Notes: a model not told the origin generated them from the sequence alone. Positions 46,501 to 57,491 are shown, counted from the stretch's first letter. The stretch is DNA of 64,000 nucleotides from Entonaema liquescens (GCA_902805475.1 CADCSX010000009.1:2046001-2110000); one strand, 5' to 3'. Numbers and translations: made by a program.

Positions 46501-49500
46501 GCATGAAAGAGCAGCCTGATTATGCCGGCATATCTTATACGAGTTAGTCTAAACGACTTATACACGTTGTCAGAGAGTAATGGTTCCATCGATCTCACTC
46601 CATTTTACTCGGACAACTCACTCCTAACAAGAAGATTCCTCGGCTACGACGGATTTACCGAACCATATCAGAAGACAACATTAGTGACAGGGTCGGGCTA
46701 TAATCTCACACCCCGAGAAAGTAACTGCTACGAGAAAGAGCAACAGAGTACCTACTAGGCTGGGCCTAAGGAAAAGCAAAAGGAATTCTTGAGTATTTTC
46801 CCGTAACTATGACAGTTTCGAGTATTATATCGGAGCTTACTCGGTGGGCTAATGTGCAACTAATCAGCATTGCCTCATAGCATATCCTCATACCCAGTGT
46901 TAAAGTATTATTGCACCGTTTAAGAGAAACTGACAATAAAGATTCAAATGCTACGTTTATGTAGGTAGGTAATTCTCCCGGTTTTAGAAGTTTTGGAAAT
47001 CAACTAGTTACGTGTTTGTTCAAAGAGTAAACGTAGCCGGAGTTTAAGAGAAGGTTACCAGAGAGTCTAAATAAAATGCTATATCTCTTACTCTGGTCAA
47101 CTCAAACCGGATTAACACCGTTTTACGGCGTGAGATCGCGAGAATGTGGACTACAATACTTAATACTCAAGGCACGAATTTTCACTCTTTCACCTCTGAT
47201 ATCATGACCCTGGGAGTTGCAAAATCTTCAAGAACGCTGCTCGATTTAGTAGATCAACGAAACTTCACAACTACTTAAATCGAAGCCCACTTAAACGTCG
47301 ATTTCCAGCTCTATATGTAGCTTCTTAGCCCTTCCTACATTGTCCAAGGGAAAAAAAAAATGCTACTAATACCTACGACGGGACTGGCCATTCTCTTCGA
47401 ACGCCTCTATAGCTTATGACTCTATTCCTAACACCGTTTAGTACTGTACACGAGACGAGAGTACCAGTGTATAAAAGATTCCAATAATCAGAGGTATTAT
47501 TTGCGATGCAAGTCATTCTGCAGAATTTTCACTATGACTTCTATCTGCGCAAACGTCGAAATTGGATTATTGATAAAGCTACAAACGGGCGTTTCCCGAC
47601 TAATATGCTTCTGCTTAAGTTGATGTTACATGCAGCCCCTTGCAGGTCTACCATAGGTTTGTATATGGATATTCTCCGGGGTCCTTGCAGCCTACTACTG
47701 CACATTGCATCTAGATTATCCCTTGCCGCCAAGGCGTCGCCGCACGTCGGCTACGTTGGTTACCTATCATGGGATTGGTAATAAATTGCAAACGATGCGT
47801 CCACGGCAAGTCAATGTATGGCATGCATTTTTACGTATGGATCCCGACGTAGGTAATATGTTGTAATTCGGTACTGGGATGTTGCTATTCCCCCCCTACA
47901 CCCACTCCCACTCTTCTTTCTACAACTCGGTCGTTCTCGAGTTGGCATTAGCTAAATTTTGGGACGGCGGCGTTTGCATGCGAGGGATTTCAAGTTTTCT
48001 TCAAGACTTTTCAACCTTTTAGTTACTTGTGTCTACACTTATTTGTCTCAGCTTTTCGTCCCCTCACGAAGCTAGGCTTTGTAGGGAATACCGGGTGGTG
48101 ACTCGTTATACTACGTAGTTCTTCATGCTTCGATTCTTCAACATGGGACCCGCTTCGGAAGAGCATAGTCTTACAATTCGCGTGGTTTTTGCGGCGGCTG
48201 TAGGTTAGCGCACGTGGCGTATCCGCTTGAGGCACTGTAACTACTGCTTTGTAGCTCCCAAATAGAGACTATTCATGGTTGTCTAACCTGAGAAACTGGG
48301 ACTTTTACACTGTAATCACAAATATAATAATAACGTAAACTAATCCTATATGTAAGACAATATTATACCTAGGACCCTACTCTGCAGCTCCTTGATTAAG
48401 CTACCTACCTGATTAGTCCAGGTCAAGTCCGGGATTGGCACGGGATGAGAAGTGAGAAGTAGGTGATAGCCGTCAAACTTAGGACTCAGCATACAGTACG
48501 AAATAGAAACGTTGGAGCAGGCCCCGTTCGTATTAAGCCAACCCGCGCAGCCTCACAAGTTAGACTTGTATCACAAGGAACAACTGACAAGGTAGTTGAT
48601 TCGATGTAGAAGCAAGAGGTGGAAGTATACGTCTAGATTAAGTCTCAACAGAACAAGCTCATTGGTCTAGGGCTGAGTACCAATTGTGATACCGACAGCT
48701 GTATTCCCATTAGCCAAGCAAGTTCCAACCCATTAGAAGCGCGTGGGAAGCCTTGATATCGAACCCACGGCCAAGTCCGGTCCCGATGATGTATATCGCC
48801 TGCAGCCTAAGTCTGTAGGTCTCCAGAATGAGGCAGAAGTCGGAGCAGACCGACCAAACAGCAGTTATCGGGTGCCGCACCTGACCACTCGCCTACAGCC
48901 CCCGATCAGCAAAACCTCCCACGCTTTCCCATCGCTGGCGTGGCAAATCCCACTCGATGACTCGGAGCGGACTGACTTAGCGTATAAGCCGGTTAGCTAA
49001 GGGGTGTGAAGATGGGTGGGGAGGAGGTACGGCGAAGCTGTGAGCTATGCTTAACAGACGGGTCGACAAGTATAGCTTTCGGTCGACGACTACAGGATCG
49101 AATTCGAATGAGAAAAGAAGGAGGTACTATACACGCACCGGGGCTCTCTGTAGGAGCTTTCCCCTGTATCGAGCTTCCAAAAATGTAGGTGCTATACCGA
49201 GCAGAAGCTCGCGACAGCGTTAGTGAAGCTGTCTTGGTATCCCTGCCGATCAATGGACACCAACTGGGGTCGCACGACTCCAACACTGTATAATTCCCCC
49301 CGCACTAATCTGCATCCTATTCGGTATCACGATCTAAATGGATGGTCAGCATGTGATAACAAGGCGAAGCTAACCTATTCACGCCGCGTAAAGCGCCAGG
49401 TCATCCACCCCCATAGGACAATCATGTACGTAGATAGCTGTAAAGGAGGGTGAAAACGACTCCAAGGGATCCGTCTGTAGCTATGTCTTGCAGCTTTAAA

Positions 49501-49650
49501 CGAATATTTAAGGCCATCAAGCTCCCCCTTTTTGATAGCTCAATAGCAACATCATCATCGTACAACAAGACCTCAAGCACCCAAGCGATCTTTACTATAT
49601 TATAAGCTTCAGCTTCACCCAATTTCAAACCCAACCCACCAACAATCAAA
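43569..49650. other. Six-kilobase gene-poor interval
   Basis: Frames of 60-103 codons occur on both strands, but none has a domain, intron-joined partner or convincing codon use. A GC-richer stretch at 48700-49450 has open frames on both strands (48743-49000 plus, 48993-49286 minus) without recognisable content. TAGGTAGGTA motifs occur near 44740, 46965 and 48405. The last 60 bases are the pyrimidine-rich promoter and leader of the metallothionein-like gene, with a TATATTATAA-like box near 49597. Confidence 0.5.
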
Positions 49651-49858
49651 ATGGAGCCCGCTACTTGTGGATGCGCTACCTGCTCTTGCGCTGACTGGTA
49701 AGCTTTCAGTCCTTGCAGACGTCGTTGTCGTCTTCTGAAGCTTGAAACTAACACATATCATCGTAGCAACTCCTGCTCTTGCTGCGTAAGTAGTTGTTGA
49801 CGAACTCCTACGACGGCATTTCTCACGTACTTACACTTTTTCATTCTAGTCTCACTAA
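49651..49858 (+). CDS. Metallothionein-like 24-residue Cys-rich peptide, three exons
   Basis: Exons are 49651-49697, 49767-49785 (19 bases) and 49850-49858, with introns of 69 and 64 bases (donors GTAAGC and GTAAGT, acceptors CGTAG and TCTAG). The spliced frame is MEPATCGCATCSCADC, then NSCSCCSH and a stop. Eight Cys occur at positions 6, 8, 11, 13, 16, 19, 21 and 22 of 24, in the CxC and CxxC pattern of short fungal copper metallothioneins such as those of Neurospora and Agaricus (about 25 residues with seven Cys). It would chelate Cu(I) or Zn in the cytosol. It is invisible to simple ORF calling because each exon is tiny. The ATG lies in a good context (AATCAAAATGG) after a pyrimidine-rich leader. 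The C-terminal exon is the least certain part. Confidence 0.72.
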
Positions 49859-50166
49859 ACTGTACCAATTGTACCAACATTCGATCCAACCAACACTGGC
49901 TATGGAGAGATAATAAGGAGGAATTTATGGACAATGGGGAAACATATACATGAGGGGGTGGTGGTGTTTACTTTTGTACGGGGCTTGTCGTGTCTGGTAG
50001 CAGATTGACCAGTTGCGTCACACGATAAATATACACTCCTTGAAAAACCATTGTTCTATCATGCTTGCATATGGGTATCATTATGCCAACCATCTTCCAA
50101 CGCCGTTTATGCCTGTATGCCATATGCTATATTGCCATCGTAAGCTCTATGCCGTAGCTCATTACC
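49859..50166. other. Intergenic region between convergent genes
   Basis: 3' flanks of the metallothionein-like gene and the Ufd1-domain gene. No gene supported. Confidence 0.6.
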
Positions 50167-52437
50167 TCATTCTTTCGATGGTGCCCAATTGATGAGCCAT
50201 CCTCTTGCCATATCCAAATTAGCTCCCTCAGCTTCACAAGCTGCAATGCACCATTCCAAGTCCCAGTCACCTTCGGCTGCCAACATCTCGGCCAGCTTCC
50301 TTCTACGTTGGTTTGCCTCGTCGACACAGAAATACATGGGCCTCTGTACATCGCGGACTGACTCTATAAGAGGCTTGATTTGGGGCAGCACAAGTTGCGC
50401 GGTAGACGGTTTAGGTTCCAGCTTCATGTTTGCTCGACCTGTCTTACACCATTCGTTGGCACACCACCTTTTCCCGCAGCCCTGCATCATCTGTGTTAAG
50501 TACCGACGTTCGATACGCCGCTTCAGAGCCTTACCCTCGGGATCGTATAAGCTCACGTAGAGTGGCGAGAAGCACAATGAACATAGACCGATATCATTCC
50601 CGGGGCCTTGGCCCATCCTGGTGCCGGCATTAACTGCACCATTCTTGCCAACACCATGCTGTGTTCGTCCGCAATTGGCGTTCCGACAAACCGGAGGCTT
50701 CGTCCTATGTGCCTTTTCCAACTCGTGATACTTTAAATGTGTCGACATATCACGGAGCCGTACTATCTTTGAACACAGATGGCAGTCTGTAGTCCTTGCG
50801 CCATCGACTAGTTCGTGCTCTGTAAGCCCCGTGTGAAGCATTTCGGCGGATGGGTTGAAAGGGTCGCCTTCTTGGCAGACCTCGAGATGGCAAAACTGGC
50901 ATAGGATAATCTTGCCGGGACACAGAGTGGTACGATGGCGCGCGAGGTCGGGGATAGAATTGGTCGAGAACGGACAGGATGGGCATTGGCGTTCGGTATG
51001 ATAGATGGCATCATGCTTCGCTTTCGTGATGTCCGAGGAGCCATGTGCATCATCGTGGGGGCAATGCCAATGGTTCTTCCATTCATCTGATGTCTTCTGG
51101 AACACATTCTGACACTGGGGGCACGACACGTTGTTGCGAAGGCAAAAATTCTCATGGAGGATTATAGTACGCTTGGGAACCCACTGAAGGCAATTCTTGC
51201 ATTGTTCCTCGTCTGGAGACCTCTCCTGTACTTCCGCATCCATCGAACCCGGCGTTGCGGCCCTTTCTACCGTCATCGCGTTCTTGATCCTCAACTTGAA
51301 TGGCCGAGGAGAGATCTGTTGATTCGGCGGACGCCGAGTCGGGCAAATATCCATGGACCGAGATAAGTATACTTTCGGCATTCTCTAGTTCGACATTAGT
51401 AGGCTCGATAGATATGCGCTTACTGCCATCCTGGGTATAGTTGAAAACACTGAAGACATGTTCCGACTGGCGAGGTAACGCCCTCTGCCGCGAGGATTTG
51501 GGGCTTACAAACAGGTCTACGCCGTAATCGTCTTGTAGCTCGCTAATCTCAATTTCGAGAATCCTCGATCGAGCCCATGAGGGTAGCTCGTAGTCTACAT
51601 AGTCTCCGGGGAGGACTTGACCGCTAACGGACTTCCAGATATTGAGTTCTTGGCCTACCGAGCTACCACCAGCAGTCCCAGGTGCCCTTTGCTGCTTAGC
51701 CATGATCTGCCTCATAGTTTCTCTCGCCTGCTCCTCGTCTAAGGCTTCGATATCGACTTCAAGGTCTGTATCCACTACGCAGATGCCATCCCCCTCAGGC
51801 CGAAAACCGTCGATTAGCAACCGGAAAACTTCACTTTTGCCCCCCGACACTGATAAGATGGCACCGTTTGTGAGTGTCGTAAAGCTTTCGCGCAACTGCC
51901 TCTCCAACAGCGCTTTCCAGTCATCGGGGTTGTAGCCAGCTTCCAGAGGTCGTAGGCGAACATAGGTACCTTTGGGTAAGGACTTGGCGTGTACAGTTAT
52001 CTGAGGTATTAGGGCCCCATTACCAGAAGCACCGGGGAATCCTCGGAGACTTCCTTGCTTGATTGGATTCCCAGAGCTTCTAGCAGGTATGGACTTAACA
52101 ATACTTCGCCATCCGGCGCTGAAAATTCGCGTATGCCAGCATAAACCGCATTATTATTCGAAGGATTCACGAGACGGAACATAAGAGGACTCGGTAATTG
52201 TTGGTATGGATCGCCACCGAAGGCATATGGAGCTTGGGAAGATGTCGAGGCATAGGAGTTACGGAGGGGGTTCGTAGCCGAAGCTGAAACTGAAGACGAG
52301 GTCGAAGCGGCAAGGAGTTGTTCGAGAGCAGATTGTGGGAGGATGATCTTGTCGCCATTCAGATCTTTAGAGGCATATGTCGCCGGCGACGCAACATCCA
52401 GCGTTGCTGACCATTTAATCGGAGGTTGGTCTTCCAT
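50167..52437 (-). CDS. Ufd1-domain protein with C-terminal zinc fingers, one unusual intron and one apparent frameshift
   Basis: Starts with the ATG at 52437 (MEDQPPIKWSATLD). Exon 1 ends near 52051, and exon 2 starts at 52000 with ITVHAKSLPKGTYVRLRPLE. The first part is a Ufd1-like double-psi barrel (LPQSALEQLL, PLMFRLVNPSN, EVLLSPYLLEALG, LPKGTYVRL, ALLERQLRESFTTLTNG). The second half has repeated Cys/His pairs (CKNCLQWVP...HENFC, CPQC, HWHC, CPSCPF, CQFC, CHLC) and an AZUL-like GCGKRWCANEWC, then FCVDEANQRRRKLAEML. Ufd1 proteins act with Cdc48/p97 on ubiquitinated substrates; this is the fungal zinc-finger variant, distinct from canonical Ufd1. Near GGG at 51341-51343 the frame must shift by one base: SVHGYLP should continue into PFKLRIKNAMTV. 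The exon sum leaves one base over, consistent with one extra base. About 739 residues. Confidence 0.84.
52001..52050 (-). other. Probable intron 1 of the Ufd1-domain gene, donor uncertain
   Basis: The acceptor CCTCAG and a branch-like CCTAAT six bases before it are clear. Donors in the same phase lie at 50 bases (GTCTCC), 32 bases (GTGCTT) and 23 bases (GTAATG) from the acceptor. Fungal introns under about 45 bases are rare, so I prefer the 50-base version despite its weak donor. Confidence 0.5.
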
Positions 52438-53046
52438 CTTGAATCACTATCGAATCAGACGAGAGATAGAGCTGGACCGGCGTAGGTTTGTATTGTATAA
52501 GTCTCGGGAGAAGCCTGTTTATAGACTGGGAAAGACATCCCTGAAGAAACAAGGGGAATAATAAAAGGCGACTATGATGGGGCAACAGTCGCACGGATTT
52601 AAAAATGCCTTAATAAGAAATGAAGTTGTGGGGAGAAACCCATCGTGTCGTGGCTTTGTAGCCGTGAATGAAGAAGGATGGAAAATGGATTTTGAAAATG
52701 ACGAAAATCAGTCAGCCATTTCCGTCGAGTTCCATGACGCAGCTTCTACCCTAATATTAGTAGTTACTTGAGAGGTACTTGCCCCGCCCCGAAGCCTACT
52801 AAAATTCACTACGATTCATTGCGATTTGCTGCAATTTAGCACATGTCTTAGGTAGTGAGCAAGTAGTCGGAGAGTTACTCCGTAGATTGCCGACGCGACT
52901 CCGGGGCTATTAATTAAAAAAATACACGTATCGGTATCTCCGCCGTTTAGCGCGCGAAGGAGGGACTCGTTAACGTGCAAAATACAAATACGGCAACGCG
53001 CTTTGACCTAAGCGTAAATGTCTTTCATTGAAAGTGGACTCTCTAT
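52438..53046. other. Intergenic region upstream of the Ufd1-domain gene
   Basis: Promoter side of the Ufd1-domain gene, ending at the target-site duplication of the transposon. No gene supported; the 65-codon frame at 52574-52771 has no recognisable content. Confidence 0.5.
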
Positions 53047-53055
53047 GTATAATAT
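53047..53055. other. Left 9-bp target site duplication
   Basis: GTATAATAT directly abuts the left terminal inverted repeat. The identical 9-mer abuts the right end at 53780-53788. Confidence 0.85.
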
Positions 53056-53144
53056 CGGTAACCTTAACGTCACAGGTAAAAAATAATAAAGTAACAACCC
53101 ATCCACTTTTCCACGTGAAGATAAGCCCCGGATAGCCACCCATA
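53056..53144 (+). repeat. Left 89-bp terminal inverted repeat
   Basis: Matches the reverse complement of 53691-53779 at 87 of 89 positions. It contains CACGTG at 53112-53117. Confidence 0.9.
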
Positions 53145-53325
53145 TAAGCCTCAACAATGGTCTCCAGCGACTATAAATCAGCCTGTATTTCAACAGCAAC
53201 AAGCCCCTATTTTGCTATCCTAAGGACCTATAAGACCTGGGAATTAGTAGTTAAATCAATATAGTCAATCGATTTAATAGCCCTGGCTACCGTATTACCA
53301 GGTATAAGTAAGTTAGGTTGATAGT

Positions 53326-53367
53326 CACGTGGCTACCCACGTGATACGTCACGTGATACGTCACGTG
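53326..53367. repeat. Four CACGTG hexamers at exact 12-bp spacing
   Basis: CACGTG begins at 53326, 53338, 53350 and 53362, exactly 12 bases apart. The inner units share the form CACGTGATACGT. CACGTG is the palindromic E-box bound by bHLH proteins such as Cbf1- and Pho4-type factors in fungi, and it could alternatively be a transposase subterminal site. Confidence 0.85.
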
Positions 53368-53690
53368 GTATCTACGCATACGAAGCGTCAATTAGGTAAC
53401 CCACACATACGTAACCAAAACAACTACAACAACAACACCAAGATTTATCGTCGTTTGACTGGTTCGCCCACGCTATATACAGCACCCCTACCCTTATCCA
53501 TCCAACAGTAAGTTTATTGAAAAGGGGTTAAGTAATTGTATAAGGCTATTTAAGGGTGTCAATTCGAAAGCCTGTAACTAAATTTAATTGAAAAAAATTC
53601 AAATCAATTGATTATAATTAATGTAGGTTGCAGTCGACCGGGCTAATTTCTGTAATGGTTGGGGTTTGGATAGATACCCATACAAATTAG

Positions 53691-53779
53691 TATGGGTGGC
53701 TGTCCGGGGCTTATCCTCACGTGGAAAAGTGGATGGGTTGTTACTTTATTATTTTTTACCTGTGACGTTAAGGTTACCG
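53691..53779 (-). repeat. Right 89-bp terminal inverted repeat
   Basis: Reverse complement of the left terminal repeat with two transitions. It ends GGTTACCG before the target duplication and carries CACGTG at 53718-53723. Confidence 0.9.
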
Positions 53780-53788
53780 GTATAATAT
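53780..53788. other. Right 9-bp target site duplication
   Basis: GTATAATAT, identical to 53047-53055. Confidence 0.85.
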
Positions 53789-55548
53789 CAATAATACGAA
53801 ATCATGCATCTACTTTAGATAATTATAACCAGTATGTTTTAGGTACTTTAGTAAATTAAATCAATGCTTACATGTAAGTTGGTTAGGGGGTTTTTTTTTT
53901 TTTTATAGAATGTTTAAAGTATTATAAATACAATAGTAGAAGCAGCATGTCGTTATTAAGCTCAGGTCTCATTTTTTATTTGTCCAAACAAAGTCACAAG
54001 GTCGAGTTACTAACAGGCATTATCCACGCTGTAGTATCAATAAAAATAAGTCAAGACCTCTTACAGAGAATCAAATAACCAATAGACTTTTTCTCTGATA
54101 ACACAAACGACAATTATAGGTTAAGTAGACTCGGCCGAGACTTTTATTGCGTACGTTTATTGAAAACATGTCTTATGTCTGGTATCCCGCATCACTTCGT
54201 CGCAATCTCGACGACTTATACACACATACATACACATACGTACCTGGGTATAGACAATAATCGTGGCGGACCACGGCTAAAGTGGTATATTAGATTCTTC
54301 ACACTAAGACCAAGCCAAGAAGTTCCAAGCCGGACGCGATTGTAAATCTTAGGGGAGCCAAGCAAGAGCCAAGCAAGATGGTGAGATGGTTGACAATGAC
54401 GATCTCATTCAAGACTGGAGGAGGTATTTAAACAACAAATGCTGACCGGCTCCATGAAGCGTCCCACCAACGAGAGATGCATTACCATACATTATATATG
54501 AGATATTAGACATACATAAGAATATTCATTCCCCGCATTATCAAGTTCAGACATCCAGTACTTACAATATTACAATACTACCTTGATACCCAAAGTCCCC
54601 CATGTTCGTAAAAGTCTAGATTCGAAAGCGAGTTATAGCTTAACGTTGCGCTGGCCTCAACAATCATCATTATGTGGTCGCTTACTCCCCCGCGGACACG
54701 CACCCCAAGGGCCAGTTACAGTTTATTATCCTGCATATCTGCAATGCGATGCGACACTGTCGGCTCAACTTGCCAAGGAAAGGTAAATCCTAAGACTATT
54801 GCCATCGTTACCCAAACGATACGCAATAGTGCATGGTGTTGTTAATGAAGAAGCCTTTGGCATTCCTTCGATATGGTCTAATCATATACGACGGTCTTGG
54901 TGATGGGGGCGAAGGCAAAGGCAAGTAATAAGAGAAAGAGCAGAAAAACACCTCATCGTATTCCCCCCTCTCACTACCTCTCAAGACGTCCAGGAGGGGG
55001 GGTTATGCTAGGTATAGATTACCAATGGTCTCTTATTCGATATGCAGTATATTAGGATGACTTCGTTGCATCTTTAAGACGTGCGGAGTCGTTTTGTCTT
55101 ACAAGAGTAAAAGCAACAAGCAACAAGCAACAAGCAAACAGATTTATCTATTTGTCTATTTTATCTCTCTCAACACCAATTCACTTCCACCCACTGGTCC
55201 CTTATTCAGTTGGGTAAAGTAACCTGCATATAAGTTGCATACATACCTTGCATACTTAACATATAATCCTACATACTATGGTTGGTATAGTCTTGGATCA
55301 AGGGCTATATCTACTTTAGGTATACGGCATACATCAATCCATATAATCTTCAAACTTGAGACAAGAGACTCTCTTTGCTCTGAACTCCTCAACTAACTAC
55401 TTCGTATCTTTTCTCTCTATTTAATCTGAACTCTGAATCCCGAAGCATTGACTTAATTGTTTTCCATTGACTAAACTAACTAGCCTTTCTATCTCGTCTC
55501 TCTTTTTAATTCTCTCTTTACGAGCAGCTGGTCTGTGTCTTGCATGTA
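53789..55548. other. Intergenic region upstream of the F-box gene
   Basis: No gene supported. It has a T run at about 53890-53905, a tandem AGCCAAGCAA duplication (about 54355-54377), a CAACAAG/CAAGCAA tandem at about 55111-55137, and a pyrimidine-rich leader just before the F-box start. Confidence 0.5.
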
Positions 55549-57491
55549 ATGGCATCTGGAGCCATCGTCCAAAACCACGCGCGCGACCCATCCGGCTTCC
55601 ATACTACTACTACTCTTACCTCCGACGTCACCCCCGACGCCGCCTTTGCGGACTTCAATCCCTTACTAAACCTACTTACCAACTCCCTAGTCCTACATCA
55701 GACTATCCCCTACTTACCCATCTCGAGTCTTCTCAACCTCGCCGCGACCTCGCCGTCATTCCGCGATCTGCTCCTGTGCCGCACCCCGGCGTCTTCCGAC
55801 ACCTTGACCTAACTCGACTTAAGATCAGTCATGGTGTCGAGGTTTGGCCCAGCGCCCCGATTGACGAGACCATAACCGAAGACGACTTCTACTCGGGCCC
55901 CCTCCGCCGCGTCTTCCAGAACATACGCCGCCGCGATATCCTGCGCGACGTCCAGACCCTGGTCCTCGACGGCCTCTCCGTTACCGCCGAGTTCTGCAAC
56001 GAGATCCTTGTTGATCCCGCCCTGCGCGTGCGCATCCTTTCTATCCGCGATGTGAAGAACCTAAATGAACGCAAGCTCATGCAGAGCTTGCGCTACGCTT
56101 GTCGACCTACCCGTCCCGACGACACCCCTCGACTAAAGGCCCTATACGTCTTCGGAACCAAGGATGCTCCCGCGCTACCTACCCCCTTGATAGCCAGGCA
56201 GCATGGCACCCCCCGAGGACCTGCTAACATCAGCATTGGTTGGAACCACAAGTCTCAGCATGCGCTGAACGCATCTATCCAGAGCGAAGGAGACGATTGG
56301 TACCACAGGAAGGGCCGCATCATAGGCAAACACATCGCAGACGGCTGGGCCGAGACGCTCCTAGACTGTCGGGAGATGATCAAATTCGATGCGGTGCTTT
56401 GCACGAGCCCTCGCCATCACAACTCCTCCGCCTTCGGAAAGGTGCCAGTCACGCCGCGCGGAGCAGCATCTGGTACGGAGCGTCCATGGAACGTAGCCAC
56501 CTTCGCTCTAGGTGGATGTGCGTCCTGCGGGACCGCGCCGGAGGGCTTCACGGTATACGGGGATTCCCCACCGGAGGAATTACCTCTCCTGGCACCTATT
56601 CCGCTTCACTCGTCGACGATCAAAGCCGCCACCTCCCCGAAGCCAGACCCCCGATCCGAAGGAGGCGAGGAGGGGCCTAATAAGTTCATCCCTCGATGTC
56701 TGGAATGCATCCGCGAGCGATACTGCTTCAGCTGCGACCAGTGGTGGTGCGAGGCGTGCTACCAGGTCCCCAGCAGGCAAGAGCTAAGCGGGCAGCTCGT
56801 GCACATCGTCGGGCAGACCAACGGCATGGCAGAGCACGAATCGGCCGGTCTCGAGCCGTCTAATGTCAAGGTACGGAAGGGTTACTGTCCTCATTGCTAC
56901 CCGAGTTCCGCGGAGGCAAAGCCAGGGAATCGGAATCCCCCTCTTCTTCCACGTCCGCCCTGAGAGTGGTTGCGAAGCGGCCATCCCAGGAGAGAGGATA
57001 TATATATATAATAGTTATCACCACCACCACCACCACCCCATGACCCTAGTTCATGTAGGGATAGCGAGAGTGAATATCCAAAACTGCTTTCGGTCATCCC
57101 CGGAAATTGTATGCGGCGATAATCCCCAGACGCAAACCATGCTTTCCTTAATATTAAATTGTGTGGAAGCTCTTCAAAGTCCATTTGCTAACGCTGTTTG
57201 GCTCTAGAACCCCGAAATCCCAAAAATTAAACGGAGCTGCTGGGAATGCGAACATAACGTATGTTATTAAACTCTCTGGCTATAAAAATAACAAGATTCA
57301 CTGACAAAATTCAGTGTTTGGACTGCATCGCCAATACGCAGAAGCTCTGCAGAGCCTGTGGTGGCGGATACTGCATCATTCACTACGAAGGGTCTACGCT
57401 TACATTGGTATGTCTTGTCCTTATAGATTCTTCTGGGCTGGGCTGGGCTAACTGTGAATTGTAGTGTGATTGTATGATTATTCCGTCCTGA
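55549..57491 (+). CDS. F-box-like protein with Cys/His-rich C-terminal tail, several exons, one apparent frameshift
   Basis: Starts at the ATG at 55549 (MASGAIVQNHARD). An F-box-like segment NSLVLHQTIPYLPISSLLNLAATSPSFRDLL is followed by LCRTP, after which the frame must change by one base at a CCCC run (55784-55787) to read GVFRHLDLTRLK. The body continues to about 56960 with VQTLVLDGLSVTAEFC, then Cys pairs GGCASCG, CLECIRERYCFSC, WWCEACY and GYCPHC. Downstream exons 57208-57258, 57315-57407 and 57465-57491 splice cleanly and add RSCWECEHN, CLDCIANTQKLCRACGGGYCIIHYEGSTLTL and CDC, ending IIPS. The donor joining the body to 57208 is not resolved. F-box proteins recruit substrates to SCF ubiquitin ligases; the substrate is unknown, and the EGSTLT tail is a shared fungal feature. 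Confidence 0.75.

Larger units (their letters stand above)
53056..53779. mobile_element. 724-bp non-autonomous DNA transposon (MITE), Mutator-like by target duplication
   Basis: Terminal inverted repeats of 89 bp (53056-53144 and 53691-53779) begin CGGTAACCTTAACG and match except at two positions, both transitions. A perfect 9-bp direct repeat (GTATAATAT) flanks the element. Long terminal repeats of this kind with a 9-bp duplication are characteristic of Mutator-like elements; hAT elements make 8 bp. The interior has no transposase frame, so movement would depend on an autonomous relative elsewhere. Six CACGTG hexamers occur, one in each terminal repeat at the same offset (56 bases) and four in a phased internal array. 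High arm identity suggests fairly recent insertion. The superfamily is inference from the duplication length. Confidence 0.88.

Noticed and set aside
48743..49286. Overlapping open frames on both strands in a GC-richer stretch
   Set aside because: Neither has a domain or plausible splice partner; GC-rich sequence alone lengthens chance frames.
56580..57184. Minus-strand frames over the F-box gene
   Set aside because: Shadows of the plus-strand gene, which has the Cys/His pattern and spliced downstream exons.
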